Notes: a model not told the origin generated them from the letters alone. Shown: positions 15,685 through 23,104, numbered from the stretch's first letter. The stretch is DNA of 25,415 nucleotides from an uncultured Dialister sp. (GCA_900543455.1 UQRR01000026.1:1-25415); one strand, 5' to 3'. Translations and numbers: made by a program.

Positions 15685-15969
15685 CTTCTCCCATTCCATT
15701 TCCAGCAGGCGGAAACGGTGATCTGCGCTGTGTTTCTGCAGAAGATAGATATCCTTTCCCTGCTCTTCATTCTGACGAAGCGCTTCTTCGGCTTCATAGC
15801 GGATGTCATTCAGCTGCTCGTCATAGCAGGAGGCCTCGATATTCATCATCCGTTCCTGCAGGTCGGTGATCAAAAACTGCTGATAAATGACCATGCCGAG
15901 CAGCATGGCCATCATAAGGTAGAGATATTTACGTTCTCTCCACTGTATTTTATTTTTCCACTGTTCCAT
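15682..15969 (-). CDS. Small membrane-anchored coiled-coil protein, function unknown
   Basis: I do not recognise this 95-residue protein. It has a short basic N terminus (KNKIQWRERK), one hydrophobic segment at about residues 14-34 (KYLYLMMAMLLGMVIYQQF), and then a polar, heptad-like helical tail rich in E and Q (about 35-75). The topology suggests a single-pass membrane protein with the tail outside, or inside if the orientation is reversed; the positive N terminus favours the tail outside. The layout recalls small division or septum proteins such as FtsB/FtsL but without diagnostic residues. Its start lies seven bases beyond the LysR gene stop, with AGGA just before the ATG, so the two are probably co-transcribed. 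Confidence 0.65.
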   Translation of the reverse strand: MEQWKNKIQWRERKYLYLMMAMLLGMVIYQQFLITDLQERMMNIEASCYDEQLNDIRYEAEEALRQNEEQGKDIYLLQKHSADHRFRLLEMEWEK

Positions 15970-15976
15970 GGAAATC

Positions 15977-16900
15977 CTATTTCCTCATCATATCATCGAT
16001 CTTACGCGGGTCATTCAAAAGCGTCAGATGGTCTTTGGTGAATTCGATCCAGAGGCGGGCAGCGCGGGAGAGGTAGCGGCCCTTCTTCCAGATGGCGTAG
16101 AGGTGGTGCGTCATGCGCGGTTCGGTCATCACGCGGGTGACGACTTTGCTCTCCTCGCTGTTTGCCGGACACAGGCGCGACGGCAGGATCGCGACGCCAA
16201 GGCCGCTCGCGACGGTCTGCAGCATCAGCTCGCGCTGGCTCGTCTCGAAGACGATCTTCGGCGTGAAGCCGATCTTCTTGCAGTTCGACATGATGTCATC
16301 ATGCATATTGAAATCGTCACGGTACAGCACGAGCGGATAGTCCGCGAGCAGCTTCATCGGGACGACGCGGTGCTCTTCGAGCGGATAGCCTTTCGGCATG
16401 ACCACGCACATCTCATCTTCTGAGAGGAAGAAGGACTCGAATTCGTTATTCGGAATGGTGCAGATGATGCCGACGTCGATAATCCCTTCCTGAACGGATG
16501 TCTCGATCACCTTCGAACCATGTTCATAGAGCTTGATGGCGATCTGCGGATAGTTCTTCTTAAATTCGCCCAGAAGCTTCGCAAAGACATGGGCGTCGGT
16601 GATCGGCGGCAGACCGATCTCGATGGTATCCTGCTTCAGGTTGAATTCATTTTCAAAATCCGACTTCAGATGTTCGAAAATAAAAAGACACCGCTTCGCA
16701 TAGTTCAGGAAAATGGTCCCCGGCGCTGTGATTTCCACAGTCTTTGCGTTGCGGATGAAAAGCACGACCCCTAGCTCATCCTCCAGCGACTTGATCATGC
16801 GGCTGATGGCGGACTGGGAAATATGAAGATTGCGCGCTGCTTTCGAGAAGCTCTTCTGTTCAGCGACTTCCATGAAATATTTCAGATGACGATAATCCAT
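15977..16900 (-). CDS. LysR-family transcriptional regulator
   Basis: This is a 307-residue LysR-type regulator. The N-terminal winged helix-turn-helix spans about residues 1-60: MDYRHLKYFMEVAEQKSFSK, AARNLHISQSAISRMIKSLE, DELGVVLFIR. The C-terminal periplasmic-binding-like effector domain spans about 85-300, with IEIGLPPITDAHVF, VQEGIIDVGI and VASGLGVAILPSRL. The effector is unknown. I chose the ATG at 16898-16900 because GGAGG lies six bases upstream and LysR proteins start there; the longer frame adds 29 unrelated residues. It faces away from nifJ across a 762-base gap with a mirrored inverted repeat, so it may regulate itself and possibly nifJ. Confidence 0.93.
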   Translation of the reverse strand: MDYRHLKYFMEVAEQKSFSKAARNLHISQSAISRMIKSLEDELGVVLFIRNAKTVEITAPGTIFLNYAKRCLFIFEHLKSDFENEFNLKQDTIEIGLPPITDAHVFAKLLGEFKKNYPQIAIKLYEHGSKVIETSVQEGIIDVGIICTIPNNEFESFFLSEDEMCVVMPKGYPLEEHRVVPMKLLADYPLVLYRDDFNMHDDIMSNCKKIGFTPKIVFETSQRELMLQTVASGLGVAILPSRLCPANSEESKVVTRVMTEPRMTHHLYAIWKKGRYLSRAARLWIEFTKDHLTLLNDPRKIDDMMRK

Positions 16901-17005
16901 TGTGATCCTCCGTGGAAAAGTGAGAAAGAGGAAAAGCGGGAATAGTCCATTGCGATGAGCGAAGCCCGAAAGTACTATCTCAGTCACAACTCACCGGGCA
17001 TTCTC

Positions 17006-17031
17006 AGGCGCCAGTCACTAGTTACCAGCTA
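17006..17031 (+). repeat. Tail-type intergenic repeat
   Basis: A GCCAGTCACTAGTTACCAG stretch upstream of the LysR gene belongs to the same family as the tails at 4427-4459 and 15573-15684. It has no hairpin head. Confidence 0.5.
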
Positions 17032-17075
17032 CTCTTAATTCCTTTCTCCGTCTCATTTTCTTGTGAAATCCGTAT

Positions 17076-17152
17076 CTTTATTCTATAATAAGAACGTATC
17101 TATTCAGATACCCTGGAAACGTCCATGGTCTATGACTTAGTATAGAATAAAG
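17076..17152. promoter_or_regulatory. Mirrored inverted repeat between the LysR gene and nifJ
   Basis: CTTTATTCTATAATAAG (17076-17092) is repeated in inverted form as CTTAGTATAGAATAAAG (17136-17152) with one mismatch, 43 bases apart. Each arm contains a TATAGAATAAAG sequence reading outward, which could serve as a -10 on each strand. Between them lies a second palindrome, GTATCT-ATTC-AGATAC (17096-17111), of the size bound by LysR dimers. Divergent promoters controlled by the adjacent LysR protein are an inference; good -35 hexamers are lacking on both sides. Confidence 0.5.
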
Positions 17153-17221
17153 TGAATTCATCTATGCAAAATTATCATAAAACCATTGTACCTAATTTTC
17201 AGGTATCTTGCAAGGGAAGAG

Positions 17222-17430
17222 TAGAGGTTCAGGGTTAGCCCATGGGCGGCTCCGTCCACTGATTATGAATGAAAGCTTTGCGCGAATGAGAAATTAGGAA
17301 TGGTGGTGCGGCGCATAAAAACATAGAAGCGCCGCGGAGTATAAATAGGGCGATGCTCGAAAGTGGCATTTAAGTCACCAGTCACTAGTCACTCCTAATC
17401 CCTAATCCCCAATCCCTAATCCCTAGCTAC
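17222..17430 (+). repeat. Composite intergenic repeat, copy 3
   Basis: The parts in order are a CAGGGTTAGCCC..GAAAGCTTTGC head, GAATGAGAAATTAGGAATGG, GTGGTGCGGCGC, a hairpin with arms at 17308-17314 and 17329-17335, a GGAGTATAAAT..GGCGATGCTCGAAAG block, and a long tail (AGTCACCAGTCACTAGTCAC, then CTAATCCCTAATCCC units, ending CTAGCTAC). This is the most complete copy in the window. It lies in the 762-base gap before nifJ, which contains no gene I can support. Confidence 0.75.
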
Positions 17431-17454
17431 TCATCCCTGCTTTCAAACTTCAGG

Positions 17455-17580
17455 GTTCAAGTTCAGGGTCAGCCCCTTAGGCGCTTTGGCACTGATTGGT
17501 CTTGAAAGCTTTGCTTCCAAGAAGAGTGGTGGTGCGGTGCACGATGCCGGTACAAGGCAATCCAGTCACCAGTCACGCCT
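17455..17580 (+). repeat. Composite intergenic repeat, copy 4 (internally deleted)
   Basis: This copy directly follows copy 3 in the same orientation. It has the head (CAGGGTCAGCCCC, then GAAAGCTTTGCTTCC), GGTGGTGCGGTGC and CGATGCC, and then passes quickly to a CAGTCACCAGTCAC tail. The right arm of the hairpin is missing, so it looks like a shortened relative. Confidence 0.55.
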
Positions 17581-17662
17581 AATGATTCCACCCCCACCAG
17601 CCAGGCTACACCTCACGAAAACTTCCCTTGAACAGATTTTCCAAATAAAGGAGTGTTGATCT

Positions 17663-20600
17663 GTGAGAAATGTAAAAACAATGGATGGCAACACAGCGGC
17701 TGCGTATATTTCCTACGCATTCACAGAAGTAGCTGCTATTTATCCGATCACCCCTTCCTCGCCGATGGCGGAAGAAGTGGATGAATGGGCCGCTCACGGC
17801 AAGAAGAATATTTTCGGCGACACCGTACATGTCGTCGAAATGCAGGCAGAAGGCGGCGCAGCCGGCGCATTCCACGGCTCTTTGCAGAGCGGTGCGCTGA
17901 CCACCACCTATACGGCATCTCAGGGTATGCTGCTCATGGTGCCGAACATGTACAAAGTCGCAGGCGAACTGCTCCCGGGCGTTTTCCACATCGCAGCGAG
18001 AGCGCTTGCGAACCACGCGCTCTCCATCTTCGGTGACCATCAGGACGTCATGAGCGCCCGCGCGACAGGCTGCGCGATGCTCGCAGAAGCGAACGCTCAG
18101 GAAATCATGGATCTCGCAGGCGTTGCCCATCTTGCTGCCATCAAAGGCCGTGTACCTTTCATCAATTTCTTCGACGGCTTCCGCACGAGCCATGAGATCC
18201 AGAAGGTCGAAGTCCTCGGCTATGAAGAGCTCGCTCCGCTCATCGACCAGAAAGCCCTCGCCGAATTCAGAGCCCGCGCTCTCAATCCGGACCATCCGGT
18301 CATCCGCGGCACCGCAGAAAACCCGGACGTTTACTTCCAGCACTGCGAAGCAGCGAACCCCTTCTACAATGCCCTTCCGGACATCGTCCAGGGCTACATG
18401 GATGAGATCTCCAAGATCACCGGCAGAAGCTACCACCTCTTCGACTACTACGGCGCAGCCGATGCCGACCGCATCATCATCGCGATCGGCTCTGTCACCG
18501 ACATCTGCAAGGACGTCACCGATGCGCTCAATGCCCACGGCGAAAAAGTCGGCGTGCTGAATGTACACCTCTACCGCCCGTTCTCTGTCAAGCACTTCCT
18601 TGACCAGATCCCATCGACTGTCAAGAAGATCGCCGTCCTCGACCGCACCCGTGAACCGGGCGCCATCGGCGAACCGCTCTACCTCGATGTCGTTTCCGCC
18701 ATCGCTTCCTCCGGCCGCGCCATCAAAGTCTGCGGCGGCCGCTACGGCTTAGGCTCGAAGGACGTCATTCCGGAAGACATCATGGCTGTCTATGAACACC
18801 TGAAGGAAGAAACCCCGCGCCACAACTTCACGCTCTCCATCAACGACGACGTGACGAACCTCTCCCTCGCTCCGGTCCCGGTACCGGAAGTCCCGTCCAA
18901 GCTCGTCTCCTGCAAATTCTGGGGATTCGGCTCTGACGGCACCGTCGGCGCGAACAAGAGCGCCATCAAGATCATCGGCGACCATACCGACCTCTATGCA
19001 CAGGGCTACTTCGCCTATGACTCCAAGAAATCCGGCGGCGTCACCATCTCCCATCTGCGCTTCGGCCCCGATCCGATCAGAAAGCCTTACCTCATCCGCA
19101 AGGCTGACTACATCGCCTGCCACCGTCCGTCCTACATCTATAAATACGACCTTCTCCGCGGCTTCAAGCCGGGCGGCATCTTCCTTCTGAACTCTCCATG
19201 GAGAAAAGAAGACCTGGACCGCGTCCTGCCGGCAGCCATGAAACGGAAGCTCGCTGCCCTCAAGGCGAAATTCTACATCATCGATGCCTTTGAAATCGCA
19301 AAGAACATCGGTCTCGGCGGCCGCATCAATATGATCATGCAGTCTGCCTTCTTCCACCTCACCCACATCATTCCTGATGCGGATGCCGTGAAGTACCTGA
19401 AAGACTCCAACGAAAAATCCTACGGCAGAAAAGGCCAGAATGTCGTCGACATGAACAACAAAGCTGTCGACGCCGGCATGGAAGGCATCGTCGAAATCGA
19501 AGTACCGGCCGAATGGGAACATGCGACCACCGGCGGCTCCATCGCCAAGGTCAGCCGTCCGGACTTCGTCAAGAATGTCTGCGACGTCATGAACCGTCAG
19601 GAAGGCGACGACCTCCCGGTTTCCACCTGGAAAGGCATCGAAGACGGCACCTTCCCGTCCGGCACCTCCCAGTACGAACGTCCATCGGCAGCCATCATGA
19701 TCCCGGAATGGATCCCGGAAAACTGTATCGGCTGTAACCAGTGCGGCGTCGTCTGCCCGCATGCTGCCATCCGTCCATTCCTCGTCACCGAAGACGAAGC
19801 AGCGAATGCGCCGGAAGGCTTCATCGTCAAAGACTTCAGAGGCCCGGTCAAAGGACTCAAGTACCGCATCGTCGTCGATCCGGAAGACTGCTACGGCTGC
19901 GGCATCTGCGCGAATACCTGCCCGGCGCCGAAGAAAGCCCTCGTCATGCAGCCAGCAGAGACAGAGCTCCCCAAGCAGAACCTTTGGGACTATGCAAAGA
20001 GCCTCCCGGCAAGAGACAATCCGCTCGGCAAAAAGAACCTCAGAAGCGCCATGTTCGAACCGACCTACTTCGAATTCTCCGGTGCCTGCGCAGGCTGCGG
20101 CGAGACCCCGTACATCAATATGGTCACCCGTCTCTTCGGCGACCGCATGATGATCTCCAATGCGACCGGCTGCTCCTCCATCTACGGCGCAAGCGCCCCG
20201 TCCATGCCATATACCAAGAACAGCAAAGGACAGGGACCGGCCTGGGCGAACTCCCTCTTCGAAGACAACGCGGAATATGGCCTCGGCATGCACCTCGGTG
20301 AAGCGAAGCTCAGAAGCCGCCTGACCGAAAAGCTCGAAGCTCTCCTCCCGGCAGCAGAAGGCGATGTCAAGACCGCCATGGAAGAATGGCTCGCCAAGAA
20401 AGACCTCGGCGAAGGCACGAGAGACCGCGCCGACAAGCTCGATGCGGCCCTCACCGCTGCAGTTTCCGCGCATCCGGAATACAAAGAACTGCTGGATCTC
20501 AAGGATCACTTCGTCAAGAAATCCCAGTGGATCTTCGGCGGCGACGGCTGGGCATACGACATCGGCTTCGGCGGCCTCGATCAGGTCCTCGCTTCCGGCG

Positions 20601-21208
20601 AAGATGTGAATGTCCTCGTCCTCGATACCGAAGTCTACTCCAATACCGGCGGACAGTCCTCCAAGTCCACTCCGGCTGCTGCCATTGCCAAATTCGCAGC
20701 CTCCGGCAAGAAGACCAAGAAGAAAGACCTCGGCATGATCGCCGTCTCTTACGGCTACATCTACGTCGCACAGATCGCTCTCGGCGCTGATATGAATCAG
20801 GCCTTCAAAGCCATCAGCGAAGCAGAAGCTTATCCGGGACCGTCCCTCATCATCGCCTATGCTCCATGCATCAACCACGGCCTCAAAGCCGGCATGGGCA
20901 AATCCTCCGAAGAAGAGAAACGCGCCGTCGAATGTGGCTACTGGTGCAACTGGCGCTACAACCCAGAGCTTCTGGAACAGGGCAAGAATCCGTTCCACCT
21001 CGACAGCCGCGAACCGAAAGGCAACTTCCGCGACTACCTCATGGGCGAAGTCCGCTTCGCATCTCTGGCGAAGCTCTTCCCAGACAAAGCGGAAGAACTC
21101 TTCGAAAAGACCGAACGCGATGCCAAACAGCGCCGTGAAAACTACGTCCGCATCCAGAAATCCTATGACCAGGAGATCGCAGATCGCAAAGCCAAAGAAG
21201 AAAAATAA
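17663..21208 (+). CDS. nifJ: Pyruvate:ferredoxin (flavodoxin) oxidoreductase, homodimeric
   Basis: This 1181-residue single-chain PFOR decarboxylates pyruvate to acetyl-CoA and CO2, reducing ferredoxin; it is the central fermentation step in anaerobes. In order: domain I with YPITPSSPMAEEVDEWAAHG and the GALTTTYTASQGMLLMVPNM stretch; domain II; the ferredoxin domain with C688/C691/C694/C698 and C743/C746/C749/C753; the TPP domain with the proximal cluster cysteines C809, C812, C837 and C1069, and GDGWAYDIGFGGLDQVLASG followed by DTEVYSNTGGQSSKSTP. All cluster ligands and TPP motifs are present. The start is GTG (17663) with AAAGGAG nine bases upstream. Codons end in C far more often than in neighbouring genes, as expected for a very highly expressed gene; this also produces long false ORFs on the other strand. 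A strong terminator follows. Confidence 0.97.
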   Translation: MRNVKTMDGNTAAAYISYAFTEVAAIYPITPSSPMAEEVDEWAAHGKKNIFGDTVHVVEMQAEGGAAGAFHGSLQSGALTTTYTASQGMLLMVPNMYKVAGELLPGVFHIAARALANHALSIFGDHQDVMSARATGCAMLAEANAQEIMDLAGVAHLAAIKGRVPFINFFDGFRTSHEIQKVEVLGYEELAPLIDQKALAEFRARALNPDHPVIRGTAENPDVYFQHCEAANPFYNALPDIVQGYMDEISKITGRSYHLFDYYGAADADRIIIAIGSVTDICKDVTDALNAHGEKVGVLNVHLYRPFSVKHFLDQIPSTVKKIAVLDRTREPGAIGEPLYLDVVSAIASSGRAIKVCGGRYGLGSKDVIPEDIMAVYEHLKEETPRHNFTLSINDDVTNLSLAPVPVPEVPSKLVSCKFWGFGSDGTVGANKSAIKIIGDHTDLYAQGYFAYDSKKSGGVTISHLRFGPDPIRKPYLIRKADYIACHRPSYIYKYDLLRGFKPGGIFLLNSPWRKEDLDRVLPAAMKRKLAALKAKFYIIDAFEIAKNIGLGGRINMIMQSAFFHLTHIIPDADAVKYLKDSNEKSYGRKGQNVVDMNNKAVDAGMEGIVEIEVPAEWEHATTGGSIAKVSRPDFVKNVCDVMNRQEGDDLPVSTWKGIEDGTFPSGTSQYERPSAAIMIPEWIPENCIGCNQCGVVCPHAAIRPFLVTEDEAANAPEGFIVKDFRGPVKGLKYRIVVDPEDCYGCGICANTCPAPKKALVMQPAETELPKQNLWDYAKSLPARDNPLGKKNLRSAMFEPTYFEFSGACAGCGETPYINMVTRLFGDRMMISNATGCSSIYGASAPSMPYTKNSKGQGPAWANSLFEDNAEYGLGMHLGEAKLRSRLTEKLEALLPAAEGDVKTAMEEWLAKKDLGEGTRDRADKLDAALTAAVSAHPEYKELLDLKDHFVKKSQWIFGGDGWAYDIGFGGLDQVLASGEDVNVLVLDTEVYSNTGGQSSKSTPAAAIAKFAASGKKTKKKDLGMIAVSYGYIYVAQIALGADMNQAFKAISEAEAYPGPSLIIAYAPCINHGLKAGMGKSSEEEKRAVECGYWCNWRYNPELLEQGKNPFHLDSREPKGNFRDYLMGEVRFASLAKLFPDKAEELFEKTERDAKQRRENYVRIQKSYDQEIADRKAKEEK

Positions 21209-21239
21209 TCCTCACGCTGCGTAATACGAAAGCGTAAAC

Positions 21240-21276
21240 AAAGGGGCCGCTGACTCAAAGAGTCAGCGGCCCCTTT
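21240..21276 (+). terminator. Strong terminator of nifJ
   Basis: This is a perfect 17-bp stem: AAAGGGGCCGCTGACTC (21240-21256), an AAA loop, and the complementary arm ending CCCCTTT (21260-21276). It lies 31 bases after the nifJ stop codon. The U-run is short, but the stem is very stable and the mirrored A-run makes it usable from either side. Confidence 0.85.
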
Positions 21277-21299
21277 CGCGCGGGTCTTCCGGGATAAAG

Positions 21300-21525
21300 A
21301 GTAACTAGTGACTGGTGACTGGTGACTAAAAACCAGGAGACATCAGACTCTCTCGTATCGTCATTGAAAGCGTTGCCGAGAAATCTTTCTTGCAGTCCGA
21401 TAAACGACGCATGTGTGAAAGCAGGGATTTGGAGTATCAAGTGACTGGTGACTTGAATACTACTTTCAGGCATCGCCACCATCTATACTCCGCGGCGCTT
21501 CTATATTTTATGCGCCGCACCACCT
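21300..21525 (-). repeat. Composite intergenic repeat, copy 5
   Basis: On the minus strand this has GGTGGTGCGGCGC, a hairpin with arms at 21512-21518 and 21492-21498, a GGAGTATAGATGGTGGCGATG block, a first GTCACCAGTCAC unit (21439-21455), an AAAGATTTCTCG..AATGACGATACG block shared with copy 2, and a tail GTCACCAGTCACCAGTCACT (21300-21330). It is inverted relative to copies 3 and 4, so nifJ lies between opposed copies. It fills the 388-base gap between nifJ and tRNA-Val. Confidence 0.75.
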
Positions 21526-21547
21526 CATACCCGAACTCATTTTCTTC

Positions 21548-21576
21548 TTGCATCTTACGCGAGACTATGGCATAAT
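21548..21576 (+). promoter_or_regulatory. Promoter of tRNA-Val
   Basis: -35 TTGCAT (21548-21553) and -10 CATAAT (21571-21576) are separated by 17 bases, ending 20 bases before the mature tRNA. The tRNA-Ala promoter has the same TTGCAT and spacing. Confidence 0.7.
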
Positions 21577-21596
21577 AGTCTGCGTCAATGATTTAT

Positions 21597-21672
21597 GGGC
21601 GATTAGCTCAGCTGGGAGAGCGTCTGCCTTACAAGCAGAATGTCAGCAGTTCGATCCTGTTATCGCCCACCA
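21597..21672 (+). tRNA. tRNA-Val (anticodon UAC)
   Basis: This is a 76-base cloverleaf with encoded CCA. Acceptor arms GGGCGAT/ATCGCCC pair fully. The D arm is GCTC..GAGC, and the anticodon stem TCTGC/GCAGA encloses CTTACAA with anticodon TAC. The T arm AGCAG/CTGTT carries one G-U pair and the loop TTCGATC. The discriminator is A. Confidence 0.96.
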
Positions 21673-21680
21673 AAAAGAAA

Positions 21681-21712
21681 GCGTCATGTGCTTCGCGCCG
21701 TGATGCTTTTTT
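21681..21712 (+). terminator. Terminator of tRNA-Val
   Basis: A stem formed by GCGTCATG and CGTGATGC (with G-U pairs) is followed by a run of six to seven T, starting nine bases after the tRNA CCA end. A relative of this whole hairpin recurs at 21854-21883 behind the duplicated tRNA fragment. Confidence 0.6.
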
Positions 21713-21817
21713 CTTGCCTTTTTCCTCCCACCTTATTTATCATTTAACCTCCTGCATCCGCGACTCACTACATTTTGTGCGTCGCTTTGCTCCTTCAAAA
21801 TGTGTTCGCTGCGGAAC

Positions 21818-21883
21818 CAGTTCGATCCTGTTATCGCACACTATAATGAAAGGTTCCACGTGCTCCGCGCCGTGGGATTTTTT
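21818..21883 (+). repeat. Orphan duplicate of the tRNA-Val 3' end with its terminator
   Basis: CAGTTCGATCCTGTTATCGC (21818-21837) is identical to 21647-21666, the T arm and acceptor 3' strand of tRNA-Val, 171 bases downstream. Similarity continues through CGTGCTCCGCGCCGTG into a hairpin (TTCCACG at 21854-21860, CGTGGGA at 21871-21877) and six T. No D arm or anticodon arm precedes it, so it cannot be a tRNA. It is either the remains of a second tRNA gene or a scar of integration at the tRNA end. Confidence 0.8.
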
Positions 21884-21937
21884 ATTGCCATTTCCCTTTT
21901 CCCTCATTTGTCATTTCCCATGCCCTTAAAAAATCTA

Positions 21938-21966
21938 TTGCATCTCACCCCCCAAAGGGGTATAAT
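21938..21966 (+). promoter_or_regulatory. Promoter of tRNA-Ala
   Basis: -35 TTGCAT (21938-21943), a 17-base spacer and consensus -10 TATAAT (21961-21966) end 12 bases before the mature tRNA. The spacer contains CCCCCCAAAGGGG, a small palindrome-like run. Confidence 0.8.
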
Positions 21967-21978
21967 ACGTAAACACAT

Positions 21979-22054
21979 GGGGCATTAGCTCAGCTGGGAG
22001 AGCGCAAGGTTCGCAATCTTGAGGTCAGGGGTTCGATCCCCCTATGCTCCACCA
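21979..22054 (+). tRNA. tRNA-Ala (anticodon CGC)
   Basis: This is a 76-base cloverleaf with encoded CCA. Acceptor GGGGCAT pairs with ATGCTCC (one G-U). The D arm is GCTC..GAGC, and the anticodon stem CAAGG/TCTTG encloses TTCGCAA, giving anticodon CGC (codon GCG). The T arm AGGGG/CCCCT carries the loop TTCGATC. It reads the rarer GCG codon, so another alanine tRNA with TGC is expected elsewhere. Confidence 0.95.
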
Positions 22055-22064
22055 AAACAATATA

Positions 22065-22101
22065 ATCCGAACCTTTTGCCAATTGGTCATGGGTTCGGAT
22101 T
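22065..22101 (+). terminator. Terminator of tRNA-Ala
   Basis: The arms AATCCGAACC and GGGTTCGGATT enclose a short loop and are followed by TTTTTTG. It lies directly after the tRNA CCA end. Confidence 0.85.
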
Positions 22102-22138
22102 TTTTGTTTTAATGGAAGAAATTGAAGACTGGTAATGG

Positions 22139-22178
22139 AAAAGCCGGGAGGACTGCCGATTATGGCAATCCTCCCGGT
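22139..22178 (-). terminator. Terminator of the small GTG-start gene (bidirectional)
   Basis: AAAAGCCGGGAGGA and TCCTCCCGG-TTTTT form a long stem with an inner GCC/GGC extension, and there are A/T runs on both sides. On the minus strand it lies a few bases after the stop of the 61-residue gene. Confidence 0.85.
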
Positions 22179-22182
22179 TTTT

Positions 22183-22368
22183 CTATGTAGACGCTGAATC
22201 CGGAATCTCCCGCTCTGCTTTCCAATCGGCAAATGCCTTTTTGCCGTCCTCACTTTCATAGTACTCCTGAATTACCGGAAGCAGACTCCGTGCAAGCGAT
22301 TCAAAGACGTATTCCGTAATTTCGGCTGCATCAACACCAGTCTGGATATTGGCTTTTTCTGCGTTCAC
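22183..22368 (-). CDS. Small conserved protein of a mobile element, function unknown
   Basis: This 61-residue, mostly helical acidic protein includes EYVFESLARSLLPVIQEYYE and EDGKKAFADWKAE. Proteins of this appearance accompany repA and mobilization genes in Firmicute conjugative or mobilizable elements; I know of no assigned function. The start is GTG (22366-22368) with AGGGGG six bases upstream; an ATG two bases earlier is followed at once by TGA. It follows the decayed repA in the same direction and has its own terminator. It seems intact while its neighbour is broken. Confidence 0.65.
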   Translation of the reverse strand: MNAEKANIQTGVDAAEITEYVFESLARSLLPVIQEYYESEDGKKAFADWKAEREIPDSAST

Positions 22369-22490
22369 ATGGTTCCCCCTTTATCGCTTCTGTAGTCGCA
22401 TAGACACGCTTTGCTGAGTTGTTATGGGAAAAGATATTCCTCTGTGATTTGCGCTACTTACAGAGCAAAAAAATTCTTTGTTTTCGACCT

Positions 22491-22885
22491 TTAGCCGGAC
22501 GGTTTTGTACCATCCTCTTTCGGCTGAATGAGTTTTGCGTCCACCGGGTAGTTCAGCAGGATGAGGGCGGGCTTGCCCAGGCCCTGCTTGCGCCGAACGA
22601 TCAAATCGCTGTACTCCAAATCCTGGAAGATTCGCGTGGCGCTCTAACGGCTGCGGTGGAGCTTTGTCTGTGCCTGTTCCAAGGTTGAAGTACAGCCAGA
22701 TCGTGCCGTTCGGCCCGGCGTAGCCGTTCTGCCAGGAAATGCTGGCTCTGTCCAGCAGTAGCGCGTAGAGCACCTTGGCGTCGTTGCTGATGTCCCGCAG
22801 GGCTTCGTCTTGGAGAAGAAACCTTGGGAGCGGTACATAGGATGCCGCCGGGCTCTGCGTCGTGAGCCTTGCAAAAAGTTTTCAT
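22491..22885 (-). pseudogene. Decayed RepA-type replication initiator (N-terminal part)
   Basis: This resembles the N-terminal winged-helix domain of RepA_N replication initiators of Firmicute plasmids and integrative elements. A perfect AGGAGG lies before an ATG at 22883-22885 (MKTFCKAHDAEPGGI). The frame then shifts near 22845 into RFLLQDEALRDISNDAKVLY, ALLLDRASISWQNGYAGPNG and TIWLYF. It shifts again near 22687 into LEQAQTKLHRSR, meets a TAG, and continues as ATRIFQDLEYSDLIVRRKQG and LGKPALILLNYPVDAKLIQP to a stop at 22491-22493. Two frameshifts and one stop in a recognisable gene make function unlikely. An uninterrupted 130-residue frame here (22381-22773) is a hybrid of correct and wrong frames, not a real product. 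Confidence 0.8.
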
Positions 22886-23104
22886 CTGACCTCCTGTACC
22901 ATCCATCAATCCATTTTTGTGTTGATTGATTGATTCTCGTGTATCTTGATTTATTTCTTATTAGTTAGAGGATGAAATCCAGCCCCGATAAGCATCACGG
23001 AAACCGTCGTCCTGAAATCTAGGTGGAACGCTCCGGAGCGTCAGCTTATCCATCGTCCGGAAAACTGGTGACGGAACACACACACGGAACCCCCCCCGTT
23101 GTGG

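Noticed and set aside
17373..17430. Possible CRISPR array in the GTCACCAGTCACTAGT tracts
   Set aside because: The units are about 7 bases long and adjacent, with no constant-length unique spacers and no cas genes in the window.
18749..20998. 749-codon open frame antisense to nifJ
   Set aside because: It mirrors the strong C-ending codon bias of nifJ. Composition is rich in D, G, A, F and V with no recognisable domain, and the sense frame is an unmistakable PFOR. The antisense frame at 17606-18595 is rejected on the same grounds.
21588..21929. 113-residue plus-strand frame across tRNA-Val
   Set aside because: It covers a complete tRNA, its terminator and the duplicated tRNA end; no ribosome site or domain.
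21990..22259. 89-residue minus-strand frame ending in VEHRGIEPLTSRLRT
   Set aside because: The RGIEPLTSRLRT type of sequence is the well-known false protein produced by translating a tRNA gene in antisense; it lies over tRNA-Ala and two terminators.
22381..22773. 130-residue minus-strand frame
   Set aside because: Only its N-terminal third is in the true repA frame; the remainder is out of frame, as shown by the RepA-like reading in the other frame ending at 22491. It is annotated as part of the pseudogene instead.
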